This document shows, one piece after another, positions 16,263 through 24,592 of a stretch of 64,000 nt of DNA. Positions within the stretch are counted from its first letter, which is position 1. Every line of letters begins with the position of its first letter. The translations under genes were made by a program, and so were the position numbers. Source of the stretch: Pseudoflavonifractor sp. AF19-9AC. GTDB lineage: Bacteria; Bacillota; Clostridia; Oscillospirales; Oscillospiraceae. The DNA is taken from assembly GCF_003478995.1 (NCBI RefSeq), contig NZ_QUGI01000007.1:1-64000 (forward strand), given 5' to 3'. A model generated the notes under the pieces. It ran no database searches. It worked only from the letters and a program-made list of their open reading frames with translations, and had not been told where the DNA came from.

Positions 16263-16303
16263 AGGCCACCTCCCTAACAGTATTGATTCTTATTTACAAC
16301 AAG

Positions 16304-16332
16304 ATATTAGCATATTCCGAAGCGCTTGTAAA
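16304..16332 (-). promoter_or_regulatory. Promoter of perR-rubrerythrin-rubredoxin
   Basis: TTTACA at 16327-16332 and TAATAT at 16304-16309 with 17 bp between, 42 bp ahead of the perR start. AT-rich sequence just downstream could hold a PerR box, but no good match to the 7-1-7 dyad was found. Confidence 0.6.
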
Positions 16333-16371
16333 GGGGGTAATGAAAAAATTTTTAAAATCTTTTTCTCCCGC

Positions 16372-16410
16372 AAAAACGAGCCATCCTGCCCAGTGTACAG
16401 AATGGCTCGT
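16372..16410 (-). terminator. Intrinsic terminator after the VTT-domain gene
   Basis: ACGAGCCAT/ATGGCTCGT stem (16376-16384 with 16402-16410) followed on the minus strand by five T, just after the stop codon at 16420. Confidence 0.6.
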
Positions 16411-16419
16411 CTGTTCGAA

Positions 16420-17130
16420 TTATGTTTGGTCCGGCTCCTTCCGGTGGTGCACCAGATGGCGGAGCACCCACTGTTCCACCCGATCGCCATACTTCATGCC
16501 CAGCACAAAGATGGCCAGTCCCGCTGCGCCCAGCGTCGCCAATCCCCATATGGGGACACGGACCGTAGAGCCGCCCAGGGCGCTGGCCACCAGAAGGCCC
16601 CAGGGCCTGGTGAGCAGCACGATAAGGGCAAACCGCCGGAAGGAGATGTCCGTCAGTCCGGCCAGAATACACAGCACGTCGTCGGGAAAATAGGGAAACA
16701 AAAAGGCCAGCGTCAAAAACACGGTGGTTTTGGCGTGGATCACCGCCTGGTACTTCTCTGACAGGCGGCGGCTGACCACCTGGTCCGCAAAGTTCCGCCC
16801 CAGCGCCCGGGCCAGCCCAAACACCAGCAGGGAGCCCAAAAATACGGCCGCCCAAGTGAGCAGAAATGCGCTCCACATTCCAAAGAGCACCCCGCCCGCC
16901 AGGGCGGTGATGTTGCTGGGAATGGGAGCCAGCACCACCGAAAGAAGCTGCAGAAGAAAGAACCACAGCTGGGCATAGGGCGCCCGCCGGGCAATGTAGT
17001 CCTGAAGGGCCTGCTGGGAGGTACAGGCGGCAAAAAAGCCGCTTTGGTAAAGGCCCCAAGCCCCGCCTGCCAGCAGCAGCACGGTGGCCGCAAGGCACAC
17101 TCTCTTGGCTGTCTTTCCCGTGGTTATCAC
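16420..17130 (-). CDS. TVP38/TMEM64 (VTT/DedA-related) membrane protein
   Basis: Inner-membrane protein of 236 residues with five to six hydrophobic segments. The SNARE-associated/VTT domain is recognisable by PIPSNITALAGGVLFG, the FLGSLLVFGLARALGR glycine-rich helix and FLFPYFPDDVLCILAGLTD. Members of this family are implicated in lipid scrambling or small-molecule flux; the exact role here is unknown. The start is uncertain: the in-frame GTG overlaps the best AAGGAGG box, so a slightly later start is possible. Single-gene unit with its own terminator. Confidence 0.8.
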   Translation of the reverse strand: MITTGKTAKRVCLAATVLLLAGGAWGLYQSGFFAACTSQQALQDYIARRAPYAQLWFFLLQLLSVVLAPIPSNITALAGGVLFGMWSAFLLTWAAVFLGSLLVFGLARALGRNFADQVVSRRLSEKYQAVIHAKTTVFLTLAFLFPYFPDDVLCILAGLTDISFRRFALIVLLTRPWGLLVASALGGSTVRVPIWGLATLGAAGLAIFVLGMKYGDRVEQWVLRHLVHHRKEPDQT

Positions 17131-17216
17131 CTCCTTATCTCTCGTTTCCCACAGAATACCACGGGCCGATTAGAGGAGGACAAAATTTTTCTTAAATCTT
17201 CTTAAATTTTTTCCTT

Positions 17217-18083
17217 TTATACTCTGCGGATGGAGGAAATGCTGCCGGCAATCTGCTGGGCCACGGCGGGATTGTTCATGGTGTAGAGGTGGATGCCGTC
17301 CACGCCGCCGGCAATGAGGTCGGAGATCTGGTCAATGGCGTAGGCAATGCCCGCCTCACGCAGGGCGTCGGGGTGATCGCCGTAGCGGGCCAGGATGCGG
17401 GTGAGCTTGCTGGGCATGCTGGCGCCGCACATGGACACCATCCGCTGGATGGAGGCCTGGGACAGCACGGGCATGATGCCCGCCTCAATGGGCACGTTGA
17501 TGCCGGCGATGCGGCAGCGCTCCAGGAAGCGGAAGAAGTCCTCGTTGTCGAAGAACAGCTGGCTCACCAGGTGCTGGGCGCCCGCGTCCACCTTCTCCTT
17601 TAGGTGGCGGATATCGCTGACCATGTCAGGGCTCTCCAGATGTCCCTCGGGGTAGCAGGCGGCGGACACGCCGAAATCGCTGTGGCTGCGGATGTAGGTC
17701 ACCAGGTCGCTGGCGTGGGCAAAGTCGGTCTTGGGGGGCACGTCGGGGTTCACATCGCCCCGCAGCGCCAGAATGTTCTCCACGCCGTCCGCCTTCAGGT
17801 CGGCCAGCAGCTGATCCACGTCATTCTTGTCGGCTCCCACACAGGTCAGGTGGGCCATGGCAGGAATGTGGTATTTATTTTCAATGATGGAGGCAATCTC
17901 CCGGGTGGTCTGGTTGACCTTGGAGCCGCCAGCGCCGTAGGTGACGCTGATGAAGTCCGGGTGGATGTCCTTCAGCCCATCCAGGGTAGTGTAGATGCTG
18001 TCAATGGGCATGTCCCGCTTGGGGGGAAATACCTCACAGGAAAATACAGTCTTTCCCTGTCCGAACAGCTGTGCCAATTTCAT
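17217..18083 (-). CDS. metF: Methylenetetrahydrofolate reductase
   Basis: Reduces 5,10-methylene-THF to 5-methyl-THF, the methyl donor for methionine synthase encoded nearby. 288-residue TIM-barrel flavoprotein: CEVFPPKRD (16-24), the SVTYGAGGS phosphate/FAD loop (48-56), THL-CVG near 79, LALRGD (104-109), AACYPEGH, and QLFFDN. Bacterial length. It lies 45 bp after xth on the same strand. In Clostridia the same enzyme may also serve one-carbon flow other than methionine; no acetogenic genes are nearby. Confidence 0.94.
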   Translation of the reverse strand: MKLAQLFGQGKTVFSCEVFPPKRDMPIDSIYTTLDGLKDIHPDFISVTYGAGGSKVNQTTREIASIIENKYHIPAMAHLTCVGADKNDVDQLLADLKADGVENILALRGDVNPDVPPKTDFAHASDLVTYIRSHSDFGVSAACYPEGHLESPDMVSDIRHLKEKVDAGAQHLVSQLFFDNEDFFRFLERCRIAGINVPIEAGIMPVLSQASIQRMVSMCGASMPSKLTRILARYGDHPDALREAGIAYAIDQISDLIAGGVDGIHLYTMNNPAVAQQIAGSISSIRRV

Positions 18084-18128
18084 ACAGATTCCCTCTTTCT
18101 ATGCTGTTTTATCCCTCAGTCTCCGGGA

Positions 18129-18887
18129 TCAGAGATCCAGCTCCAGCAGCACCGGGCAGTGGTCGCTGCCCTCCACGCTGCTGAGAATTTCCGCCCGGCG
18201 GATTTTATCCCGCAGGCGGTCGGATACAATAAAATAGTCAATGCGCCACCCCGCGTTCTTCGCCCGGGCCTGGAAGCGGTAGGACCACCAGGAGTAGGCC
18301 CCCGTGACGTCCGGGTAGAGGAAGCGGAAGGTGTCGGTGAAGCCGGAGGACAGCAGGGCGGTCATTTTCTCCCGCTCCTGGTCGGTAAAGCCGGCGTTCA
18401 TGCGGTTGGTCTTGGGGTTTTTCAGGTCAATCTCCTGGTGGGCCACATTCAGATCACCGCAGTAGATGACCGGCTTATGCTTGTCCAGGGACATGAGATA
18501 GTCCCGCAGATCGTCCTCCCACTCCATGCGGTAGTCCAAACGCTTCAGCCCGTCCTGGGAGTTGGGGGTGTAGCAGCACACCAGGTAGAAGGGCTCATAC
18601 TCCAGAGTAATAAGCCGCCCCTCGTGGTCGTGGGGTTCCCGGTCCATGCCGTAGGCCACGGCCAGAGGTTGGTGGGGGGTAAAGACGGCAGTGCCGGAGT
18701 AGCCCTTCTTCTCCGCGGAGTTCCAGTACTCCAGAATTTCCTCCCCCAGGGGGACGTCCGCCTGGCCCTGCTCCATTTTGGTCTCCTGCAGACAGCAGAA
18801 GTCAGGCCGCTCCTGCTGGTAAAAGTCCAAAAATCCCTTCTTCATGCAGGCCCGCAGGCCGTTTACGTTCCAGGAGATGAATTTCAT
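18129..18887 (-). CDS. xth: Exodeoxyribonuclease III / AP endonuclease
   Basis: Base-excision repair enzyme that cuts at abasic sites and removes 3' blocks, 252 residues. Endonuclease/exonuclease/phosphatase fold: SWNVNGLRA (5-13), LQETK (Mg-binding Glu near 34), YSGTAVF, GDLNVAH (Asp/Asn catalytic pair), the YSWWSYR segment, IDYF and the final SDHCPV catalytic His. Transcribed from a good promoter (listed) divergent from asnA. Confidence 0.94.
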   Translation of the reverse strand: MKFISWNVNGLRACMKKGFLDFYQQERPDFCCLQETKMEQGQADVPLGEEILEYWNSAEKKGYSGTAVFTPHQPLAVAYGMDREPHDHEGRLITLEYEPFYLVCCYTPNSQDGLKRLDYRMEWEDDLRDYLMSLDKHKPVIYCGDLNVAHQEIDLKNPKTNRMNAGFTDQEREKMTALLSSGFTDTFRFLYPDVTGAYSWWSYRFQARAKNAGWRIDYFIVSDRLRDKIRRAEILSSVEGSDHCPVLLELDL

Positions 18888-18986
18888 AGTGCCTCCTACC
18901 GCCGGACTAGCCGGCGCATGTCCTCTGGCTTTCCTTTGGATGGGACGGGCCCACAGCCAAGGCTTCCATCTGATAGAATAGCACTT

Positions 18987-19015
18987 ATTATATGATAGAA
19001 CCCCCGTCTTTGCAA
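18987..19015 (-). promoter_or_regulatory. Promoter of xth-metF
   Basis: TTGCAA (19010-19015) and TATAAT (18987-18992) with a 17-bp spacer, reading toward xth. Confidence 0.7.
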
Positions 19016-19064
19016 GTGCCCTTAGGCAATCTTGCCGGAAGGCGAAAAAAGCCAGGGTCTGCCG

Positions 19065-19093
19065 TTGCTTTTCCAGGGGGGATTTTGTATAAT
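19065..19093 (+). promoter_or_regulatory. Promoter of asnA
   Basis: TTGCTT (19065-19070) and TATAAT (19088-19093) with a 17-bp spacer, 32 bp ahead of the first possible asnA start codon. No T-box or leader terminator is seen between promoter and gene. Confidence 0.7.
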
Positions 19094-19125
19094 AAAAAAA
19101 TCAAAATCCGATTATCTGATTAGGA

Positions 19126-20148
19126 GTGTTGATCATGCGTCACATTACCGTTCCCCAGGGCTATACCTCCCTGCTTTCCATTTATGAGACCCAGAAGGCC
19201 ATCGGCCTTTTAAACCGCCTCTTTGAAGACAAGCTGGCCGGCGCCCTGCGTCTGCACCGGGTGTCCGCCCCCCTGTTTGTGGCCGCCTCCTCCGGCCTCA
19301 ACGACGACCTGAACGGCGTGGAGCGCCCCGTGGCCTTCGACATCAACGGCGTGGAGGGCACTGCCCAGGTGGTCCACTCCCTGGCCAAGTGGAAGCGTCT
19401 GGCTCTGAAGCGCTACCAGTTCCAGGTAGGCGAGGGCCTCTACACCGACATGAACGCCATCCGCCGGGACGAGGAGCTGGACAACCTCCACTCCGCCTAT
19501 GTGGACCAGTGGGACTGGGAGAAGATCATTGCCAAGGAGGACCGGAACCTGGGTTACCTCCATGCCACCGTACAGTCCATCGTGGGCGCTCTGGCCGACA
19601 CCCAGTACTTTCTGCGCACCGTCTTCCCCCAGCTGTGCGTGCTGCCCGAACTGTCCACCCAGGTGACCTTCATCACCACCCAGGAGCTGGAGGATCTCTA
19701 CCCCACCATGACCTCCAAGGAGCGGGAGAACGCCTTTGTGAAGGAGCATCCCGTCACCTTCCTCACCGGCATCGGCGGCAAGCTGCGCTCCGGCAAGCCC
19801 CACGACGGCCGCGCCCCCGACTACGACGACTGGGACCTCAACGGCGACCTGCTGTGCTGGGACAGCATCAACGGCCAGGCCATCGAGCTGTCCTCCATGG
19901 GCATCCGGGTGGACCCCGAAAGCCTGGACCGCCAGCTTACCCTGGCCGGCTGCGATCACCGCCGTGAGCTGCCCTTCCACAAGATGCTGCTGGAGGGCCA
20001 GCTGCCCCTCACCATGGGCGGCGGCATCGGTCAGTCCCGCGTCTCTATGCTGCTGCTGGGCAAGGCCCATATTGGCGAGGTCCAGTCCTCTCTGTGGGAT
20101 GAGGCCAACCTCCAGGCCTGCCAGAGCGCCGGCATCACCCTGCTGTAA
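19126..20148 (+). CDS. asnA: Aspartate-ammonia ligase (ammonia-dependent asparagine synthetase)
   Basis: Makes asparagine from aspartate, ammonia and ATP. 340 residues of a class II aminoacyl-tRNA synthetase-like fold. Motifs: LHRVSAPLFV, the GLNDDLNG loop, VVHSLAKWKR, YTDMNAIRRDE, YVDQWDWEK and the C-terminal ATP-site GGGIGQSR. Length fits AsnA. The start could be either of two Met codons 4 codons apart; an AGGAG box favours the first. The last 89 bases, through the stop, occur again downstream (see repeats). Confidence 0.95.
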   Translation: MLIMRHITVPQGYTSLLSIYETQKAIGLLNRLFEDKLAGALRLHRVSAPLFVAASSGLNDDLNGVERPVAFDINGVEGTAQVVHSLAKWKRLALKRYQFQVGEGLYTDMNAIRRDEELDNLHSAYVDQWDWEKIIAKEDRNLGYLHATVQSIVGALADTQYFLRTVFPQLCVLPELSTQVTFITTQELEDLYPTMTSKERENAFVKEHPVTFLTGIGGKLRSGKPHDGRAPDYDDWDLNGDLLCWDSINGQAIELSSMGIRVDPESLDRQLTLAGCDHRRELPFHKMLLEGQLPLTMGGGIGQSRVSMLLLGKAHIGEVQSSLWDEANLQACQSAGITLL

Positions 20149-20173
20149 CAAGCCAAGATGGGCCTTGCCCAGC
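20055..20173. repeat. 22-nt inverted repeat spanning the asnA stop codon
   Basis: Arm 20055-20076 inside asnA is repeated inverted at 20152-20173, just after the stop, with 21 of 22 bases matching. In mRNA the arms would enclose the last 75 bases including the stop codon. Confidence 0.85.
20061..20149 (+). repeat. Direct repeat copy 1: 3' end of asnA
   Basis: This 89-base segment (end of asnA plus the stop) recurs at 20305-20393 without a gap. 84 of 89 bases agree; all five differences are third-codon-position changes that keep the amino acid (His, Ser, Asp, Ile, Thr). Confidence 0.95.
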
Positions 20174-20304
20174 TGGCCGCTTCCAGCGGCCCGGCGCTAT
20201 GCGCCGTAAATTCGACGCGTTAGCGGAGAATTTTTCCAGGGCGAATTCATTTCGCCCGTCGAAATGAAAATGGGGCCCCATTCCCGCCTTGGCGGGAATG
20301 GGTA
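20150..20304. repeat. Palindrome-rich insert between the two asnA tails
   Basis: 155 bases with four consecutive hairpins: GGCCGCT/AGCGGCC, GGCGC/GCGCC, GGGCGAA/TTCGCCC (20239-20257) and CATTCCCGCC/GGCGGGAATG. Flanking TTCGAC and GTCGAA around the third hairpin look like short terminal inverted repeats. No coding potential. It resembles an extragenic palindromic or miniature element; no other copy lies in the window. Confidence 0.6.
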
Positions 20305-20393
20305 CAAGGCCCACATTGGCGAGGTCCAGTCCTCCCTGTGGGACGAGGCCAACCTCCAGGCCTGCCAGAGCGCCGGCATTACTCTGCTGTAAC
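20305..20393 (+). pseudogene. Duplicated asnA 3' fragment (copy 2)
   Basis: Remnant encoding the last 28 residues of AsnA plus the stop, without start or upstream part. Only synonymous differences separate it from the intact gene's end, so both lineages were under coding selection after they split. This fits partial replacement of a resident asnA by a homologous allele from a related strain better than a simple recent tandem duplication. Confidence 0.85.
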
Positions 20394-20442
20394 TAAAGCG
20401 GGCCAAACCAACCTAATTTTTCACGGAAAGGAGGGGCAGCGC

Positions 20443-21120
20443 ATGAATCTGTCCATCTCTGAACTGAATCTCGACGAGGTACTGCGGTACATGGGCTGTC
20501 CCCCCGACCAGGCAGATGAGAGGCTGCGGACCCTGGCCCGGCAGGCCTGCGGCCAGATTCTCCGGGAAGCCAGGCCCCGCTGGGCCTGGCGTTGCTTTGA
20601 CGTGACAGCAGAGCCGGAGGGCGTGCGCCTGTCCTGCGGGCTGCTCCTCCCCGGCCAGGACCTGAAGCGCCATCTGGAGGGCTGCCGCCGGGCAGCGCTC
20701 TTCTGTGCCACTCTGGGTGTCCAGACGGATTCTTTCATCCGCCGGGCACAGAGTGTGGACATGCTCCATGGCCTGGCTCTGGACTGCGCCGCCGACGCAG
20801 CGGTGGAACAGGTCTGCGACCAGATTGAGACGGAGCTCCAGGGCCAATTCCCCGGCTGCTTCTTCCCCTTCCGGTATAGTCCCGGCTACGGCGATCTGCC
20901 CCTCACCCTTCAAAATGATCTGCTGGATCTGCTGGACGCCCCCCGCCGGGTGGGCCTCACTGCCAGCGCCAGCCACATTCTCATCCCCCGCAAGTCGGTC
21001 ACCGCCATTCTGGGTGTGGCCGATCAACCAATCGCTCAATCCGTCCGCAGCTGTCTGAGCTGTCCCGCTCATGCCGGCTGTATGTATCGAAAGTCAGGTG
21101 GACACTGTGGAATTTCGTGA
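20443..21120 (+). CDS. Methionine synthase activation-domain protein
   Basis: Stand-alone homolog of the C-terminal reactivation domain of cobalamin-dependent methionine synthase, 225 residues; it should present SAM to MetH when cob(II)alamin forms. Marks: ATLGVQTD, RYSPGYGDLPL (SAM-site motif), ILIPRKSVTAILGV and a closing C-x2-C-x5-C cluster. An AAGGAGGGG box decides the ATG. It overlaps the start of metH, so the split halves of MetH are translated together. The classical E. coli-type MetH has this domain fused. Confidence 0.9.
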   Translation: MNLSISELNLDEVLRYMGCPPDQADERLRTLARQACGQILREARPRWAWRCFDVTAEPEGVRLSCGLLLPGQDLKRHLEGCRRAALFCATLGVQTDSFIRRAQSVDMLHGLALDCAADAAVEQVCDQIETELQGQFPGCFFPFRYSPGYGDLPLTLQNDLLDLLDAPRRVGLTASASHILIPRKSVTAILGVADQPIAQSVRSCLSCPAHAGCMYRKSGGHCGIS

Positions 21121-23500
21121 ATTACTGAACGCGCCCGGCCCCATTCTTCTGGACGGCGGCATGGGTACCATGCTCCAGGCCAAGGGTCTGGGCATCGGCG
21201 AGGCCCCGGAGCTGGCCGCTCTGGAGCACCCGGACTGGATTCTGGACATTCACCGGGCCTATGTGGAGGCCGGCACCCAGATTCTATGCGCCAACACCTT
21301 CGGCGCCAACCGGGAAAAGCTGGCCCGCACGAGCAAAACCCCCGATGAGGTCATCCCTCCCTCCATCGCCCTGGCCAAGGAGGCCGCCGCAGGCCGTGCT
21401 CTGGTGGCCCTGGACATCGGCCCCATCGGCCAGCTGCTGGAGCCCACCGGCCTTCTGCCCTTTGAGGAGGCGGTAAACCTCTTCAAGGAGGAAGTCCGGG
21501 CCGGCGTGAAGGCGGGGGCCGACCTTGTGATGATCGAGACCGTAGCCGACCTCCAGGAGGCCCGGGCCGCCCTACTGGCCGTGAAGGAGACCTGCGATCT
21601 CCCCGTAATGGTCACCATGACCTACGAGGAGCGGGGCCGCACCTTCCTAGGCTGCGATCCCGCCTCTGCCGCCCTCACCCTGGAGGGCATGGGGGCGGAC
21701 GCCATCGGTGTCAACTGCTCCCTTGGCCCTCGTGAGATGCCCCCCCTGGTGGAGGAGCTGACTCGCTGGTCCACCCTGCCCATCTCCATCAAGCCCAACG
21801 CCGGTCTGCCTGACCCCAGCGGCTCCGGCTATGACATCAGCGCCCAGGAGTTTGCCGAGAGCATGGCCCAGCTCACCGAGCTGGGGGTGAAGTTCTACGG
21901 CGGCTGCTGCGGCACCACCCCGGAGTATATTGCCCTGCTGGCCAAGGCTCTGAAGGGCCGGACCATCCGGGAGATTCCCCGCTCCGTCCCCGCCGCGGTG
22001 TGCAGCGGCACCCGTACCGTGCCCATCGACCGTGTCCGGGTCATCGGCGAGCGCATCAACCCCACCGGCAAGAAGGCCATGAAGGAGGCCCTGAAGCGGG
22101 ACAACATTGACTATATGCTGGGCCAGGCCCTGGAGCAGACCGAGGCCGGGGCGGACATTCTGGACGTGAACGTGGGCCTGCCGGAAATTGACGAGGCGGA
22201 CATGATGGTCCGGGTGGTCAAGGCAGTGCAGGGGGTGACCGACGCCCCTCTGCAGCTGGACTCCACCCGCCCCGAGGTGTTGGAGCCCGCCCTGCGTATT
22301 TACTGCGGCAAGGCCATTGTCAACTCCGTAAACGGCGACGAGGAGACCATGGCGGCCATTCTCCCCCTGGTGAAGAAGTACGGTGCCTCCGTGGTGGGCC
22401 TCACCCTGGACGAAAACGGCATCCCCAAGTCCACCCAGGCCCGGATGGACATTGCCCACCGGATTCTGGACCGGGCTCTGTCCTACGGCATCCGCCGGGA
22501 GGACGTGTATATCGACTGCCTCACCCTCACCGTCTCCGCCGAGCAGGAAGGAGCCGCCCAGACCCTGGAGGCCCTGCGGCGGGTCCACAGCGAGCTGGGA
22601 TTGAAAACGGTGCTGGGTGTCTCCAACATCTCCTTCGGTCTGCCCGCCCGGCCCCTGGTGAACCAGAACTTCCTCACCATGGCCATGACCTGCGGGCTGG
22701 ACCTGCCTATCATCAACCCCAACGTGGACGCCATGATGGCGGCGGTACGCAGCTACCACCTGCTCATGAACATCGACACCGACGCCCGGGACTTCATTGC
22801 CGCCTACGGCGACGTGCAGGTGTCCACCTCCATCACCGCCGCCTCCCGCCCCGCTTCCGCCGCCCCTGCCGCGGGCGGTACACGGGATCTGGGGGAGCTG
22901 GTGAAGGCTGGACTGAAGGGCGAGGCCGGCGAGGCCGCCCGGGCCCTTCTGGAGACCCGGGAGCCCCTGGACGTGGTGGACAACGTGCTCATTCCCGCCC
23001 TGGACCAGGTGGGCGCCGACTTTGAAGCCGGCCGGGTCTTCCTGCCCCAGCTCATCCAGGCCGCCGGCGCCGCCCAGGCCGCCTTTGAGGTCATCCGCGC
23101 CCGCCTCTCCGGTCAGCCCGGCCAGGAGGCCGGCAAGGGCCCCATCGTGCTGGCCACGGTGAAGGGAGACATCCACGACATCGGCAAGAATATCGTGAAG
23201 GTACTGCTGGAAAATTACGGCTACACCGTCATTGACCTTGGCCGGGATGTGCCGCCGGAGGCGGTGGTCCAGGCCGCCCAAAAGCATCAGGCCCCTCTTG
23301 TGGGCCTGTCCGCCCTCATGACCACCACCCTGGGCAGCATGGCGGACACCATCGCCTTGCTCCGTCAGGAGAAGGTCCCCTGCAAGGTTGTGGTGGGCGG
23401 CGCGGTGCTCACCCCCGACTACGCCCAGCAGATCGGCGCCGACTTCTACGCCCGGGACGCCAAGGAGAGCGTGGACGTGGCCCGGCAGGTCATCGGATAA
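21107..23500 (+). CDS. metH: Cobalamin-dependent methionine synthase, catalytic modules
   Basis: Transfers the methyl of 5-methyl-THF via cobalamin to homocysteine. 797 residues: homocysteine barrel (about 1-300; LLDGGMGTML, GGCCGTTPEYI giving zinc Cys), pterin barrel (about 305-575; VIGERINPTGKKAM, DVNVGLPE), cobalamin cap and Rossmann domain (about 590-797; GDIHDIGKNIV carries the lower-ligand His). The activation domain is absent and supplied by the overlapping upstream gene. A GTG start with an AGGTGG box is chosen; an upstream in-frame ATG (21071) has no ribosome site. Confidence 0.95.
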   Translation: MEFRELLNAPGPILLDGGMGTMLQAKGLGIGEAPELAALEHPDWILDIHRAYVEAGTQILCANTFGANREKLARTSKTPDEVIPPSIALAKEAAAGRALVALDIGPIGQLLEPTGLLPFEEAVNLFKEEVRAGVKAGADLVMIETVADLQEARAALLAVKETCDLPVMVTMTYEERGRTFLGCDPASAALTLEGMGADAIGVNCSLGPREMPPLVEELTRWSTLPISIKPNAGLPDPSGSGYDISAQEFAESMAQLTELGVKFYGGCCGTTPEYIALLAKALKGRTIREIPRSVPAAVCSGTRTVPIDRVRVIGERINPTGKKAMKEALKRDNIDYMLGQALEQTEAGADILDVNVGLPEIDEADMMVRVVKAVQGVTDAPLQLDSTRPEVLEPALRIYCGKAIVNSVNGDEETMAAILPLVKKYGASVVGLTLDENGIPKSTQARMDIAHRILDRALSYGIRREDVYIDCLTLTVSAEQEGAAQTLEALRRVHSELGLKTVLGVSNISFGLPARPLVNQNFLTMAMTCGLDLPIINPNVDAMMAAVRSYHLLMNIDTDARDFIAAYGDVQVSTSITAASRPASAAPAAGGTRDLGELVKAGLKGEAGEAARALLETREPLDVVDNVLIPALDQVGADFEAGRVFLPQLIQAAGAAQAAFEVIRARLSGQPGQEAGKGPIVLATVKGDIHDIGKNIVKVLLENYGYTVIDLGRDVPPEAVVQAAQKHQAPLVGLSALMTTTLGSMADTIALLRQEKVPCKVVVGGAVLTPDYAQQIGADFYARDAKESVDVARQVIG

Positions 23501-23520
23501 CTGCTGTGCCGGGTTTGCCG

Positions 23521-23549
23521 TTGCATCCCTCCGGTCAGCCTGCTATAAT
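23521..23549 (+). promoter_or_regulatory. Promoter of the GH25 gene
   Basis: TTGCAT (23521-23526) and extended TGC-TATAAT (23544-23549) with 17 bp between, 20 bp after the metH stop. A GC-rich 10-bp hairpin (about 23561-23582) follows in the leader; it lacks a T-run on this strand. Confidence 0.65.
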
Positions 23550-23629
23550 AATGTCTAAAAAAGGGGCCGCACCGCGGCCCCTTCCCGGGATGTGCCCGGT
23601 TTTCAAAAAACGTCCGAACGGAGGATTCC

Positions 23630-24532
23630 ATGGGACACAGTGTTACTCCCCCGTCCGGCCAGAATCCGGAAAAGCGTCCCGCTCCATCCCGCCGCGCCCC
23701 CTCGTCCAAGCTGCGCTGGCTGTGGATTGTGGTGGTGCTCCTTCTGGCGGCCGGCGGCATTCAGCTTTACCGCATCAGCCAACAGCCCGTCACCTTTCTC
23801 TACCGTGACATGACCCTGGAGGCCATAAAGGGCGTGCCGGTGAACAAACTGGAAGAGGAAAACTTCTCCACCTCGCCCTCCGGCCGGGTGACCTACACTC
23901 AGGACGGCCGGGAGGCCAAAACCGGCATTGACGTCTCCTTCTACCAGCAGAACGTGGACTGGCAGGCCGTGGCCGGGGACGGCATCGACTTCGCCTTTCT
24001 CCGTCTGGGCTACCGGGGCTACACCCAGGGGGCCCTGAACACCGATACCTGCTATGAGGCCAACCTTCAGGGTGCCCGGGACGCGGGCCTGGAGGTGGGC
24101 GTCTACTTCTTCTCCCAGGCTCTCACCCCGGAGGAGGCCCGGGAAGAGGCCCAGTATGTGCTGGACACCCTGAACGGCAGCCCCCTGGAGTACCCGGTGG
24201 TCTTCGACTGGGAATTTATCACCCACGACAGCGAGGCCCGCACCCACGGCATGGACGGTGAAACTCTCACCCAGTGCGCTGCCGCCTTCTGCCAGGTCAT
24301 TGAGGAGGGAGGCTACACCCCGGCGGTCTACTTCAACCGGGACATGGGCTACCTCTACTACGACCTGTCCCAGCTGGATCAGTATCCCTTCTGGCTGGCC
24401 GACTATGACAGTGTGCCCGACTTCTACTACCGCTTCCAGCTGTGGCAGTACACCCACACCGGCACGGTGGCGGGCATCGAGGGAAATGTGGACCTGAATC
24501 TGGACTTTGGGCCCATTTATGACCCGTCCTGA
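23630..24532 (+). CDS. Membrane-anchored GH25 muramidase (lysozyme)
   Basis: Peptidoglycan muramidase, 300 residues. Basic Pro-rich N-terminus (1-28), one membrane anchor (about 29-46), a spacer, then the GH25 barrel (about 95-300). Catalytic marks are GIDVSFYQQNVDW at the start of the domain and VFDWEF (Asp-x-Glu pair) in the middle, plus LWQYT near the end. Type II anchoring would put the enzyme outside the membrane, at the cell wall. Own promoter; gap of 60 bp to glycerate kinase. Confidence 0.9.
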   Translation: MGHSVTPPSGQNPEKRPAPSRRAPSSKLRWLWIVVVLLLAAGGIQLYRISQQPVTFLYRDMTLEAIKGVPVNKLEEENFSTSPSGRVTYTQDGREAKTGIDVSFYQQNVDWQAVAGDGIDFAFLRLGYRGYTQGALNTDTCYEANLQGARDAGLEVGVYFFSQALTPEEAREEAQYVLDTLNGSPLEYPVVFDWEFITHDSEARTHGMDGETLTQCAAAFCQVIEEGGYTPAVYFNRDMGYLYYDLSQLDQYPFWLADYDSVPDFYYRFQLWQYTHTGTVAGIEGNVDLNLDFGPIYDPS

Positions 24533-24592
24533 CCTTGTTTTTTCCTGCGCCTGATGCGCAGATGACATTGAATTAGGGGAGGAACTTACTTT

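Noticed and set aside
16263..16303. PerR box in front of perR
   Set aside because: The AT-rich stretch does not match the TTATAAT-N-ATTATAA dyad well enough to call.
23560..23583. GC hairpin with T-run on the minus strand after metH
   Set aside because: As a terminator it points the wrong way: no minus-strand gene lies upstream, and on the plus strand there is no T-run, so it was kept only as a leader hairpin of the GH25 gene.
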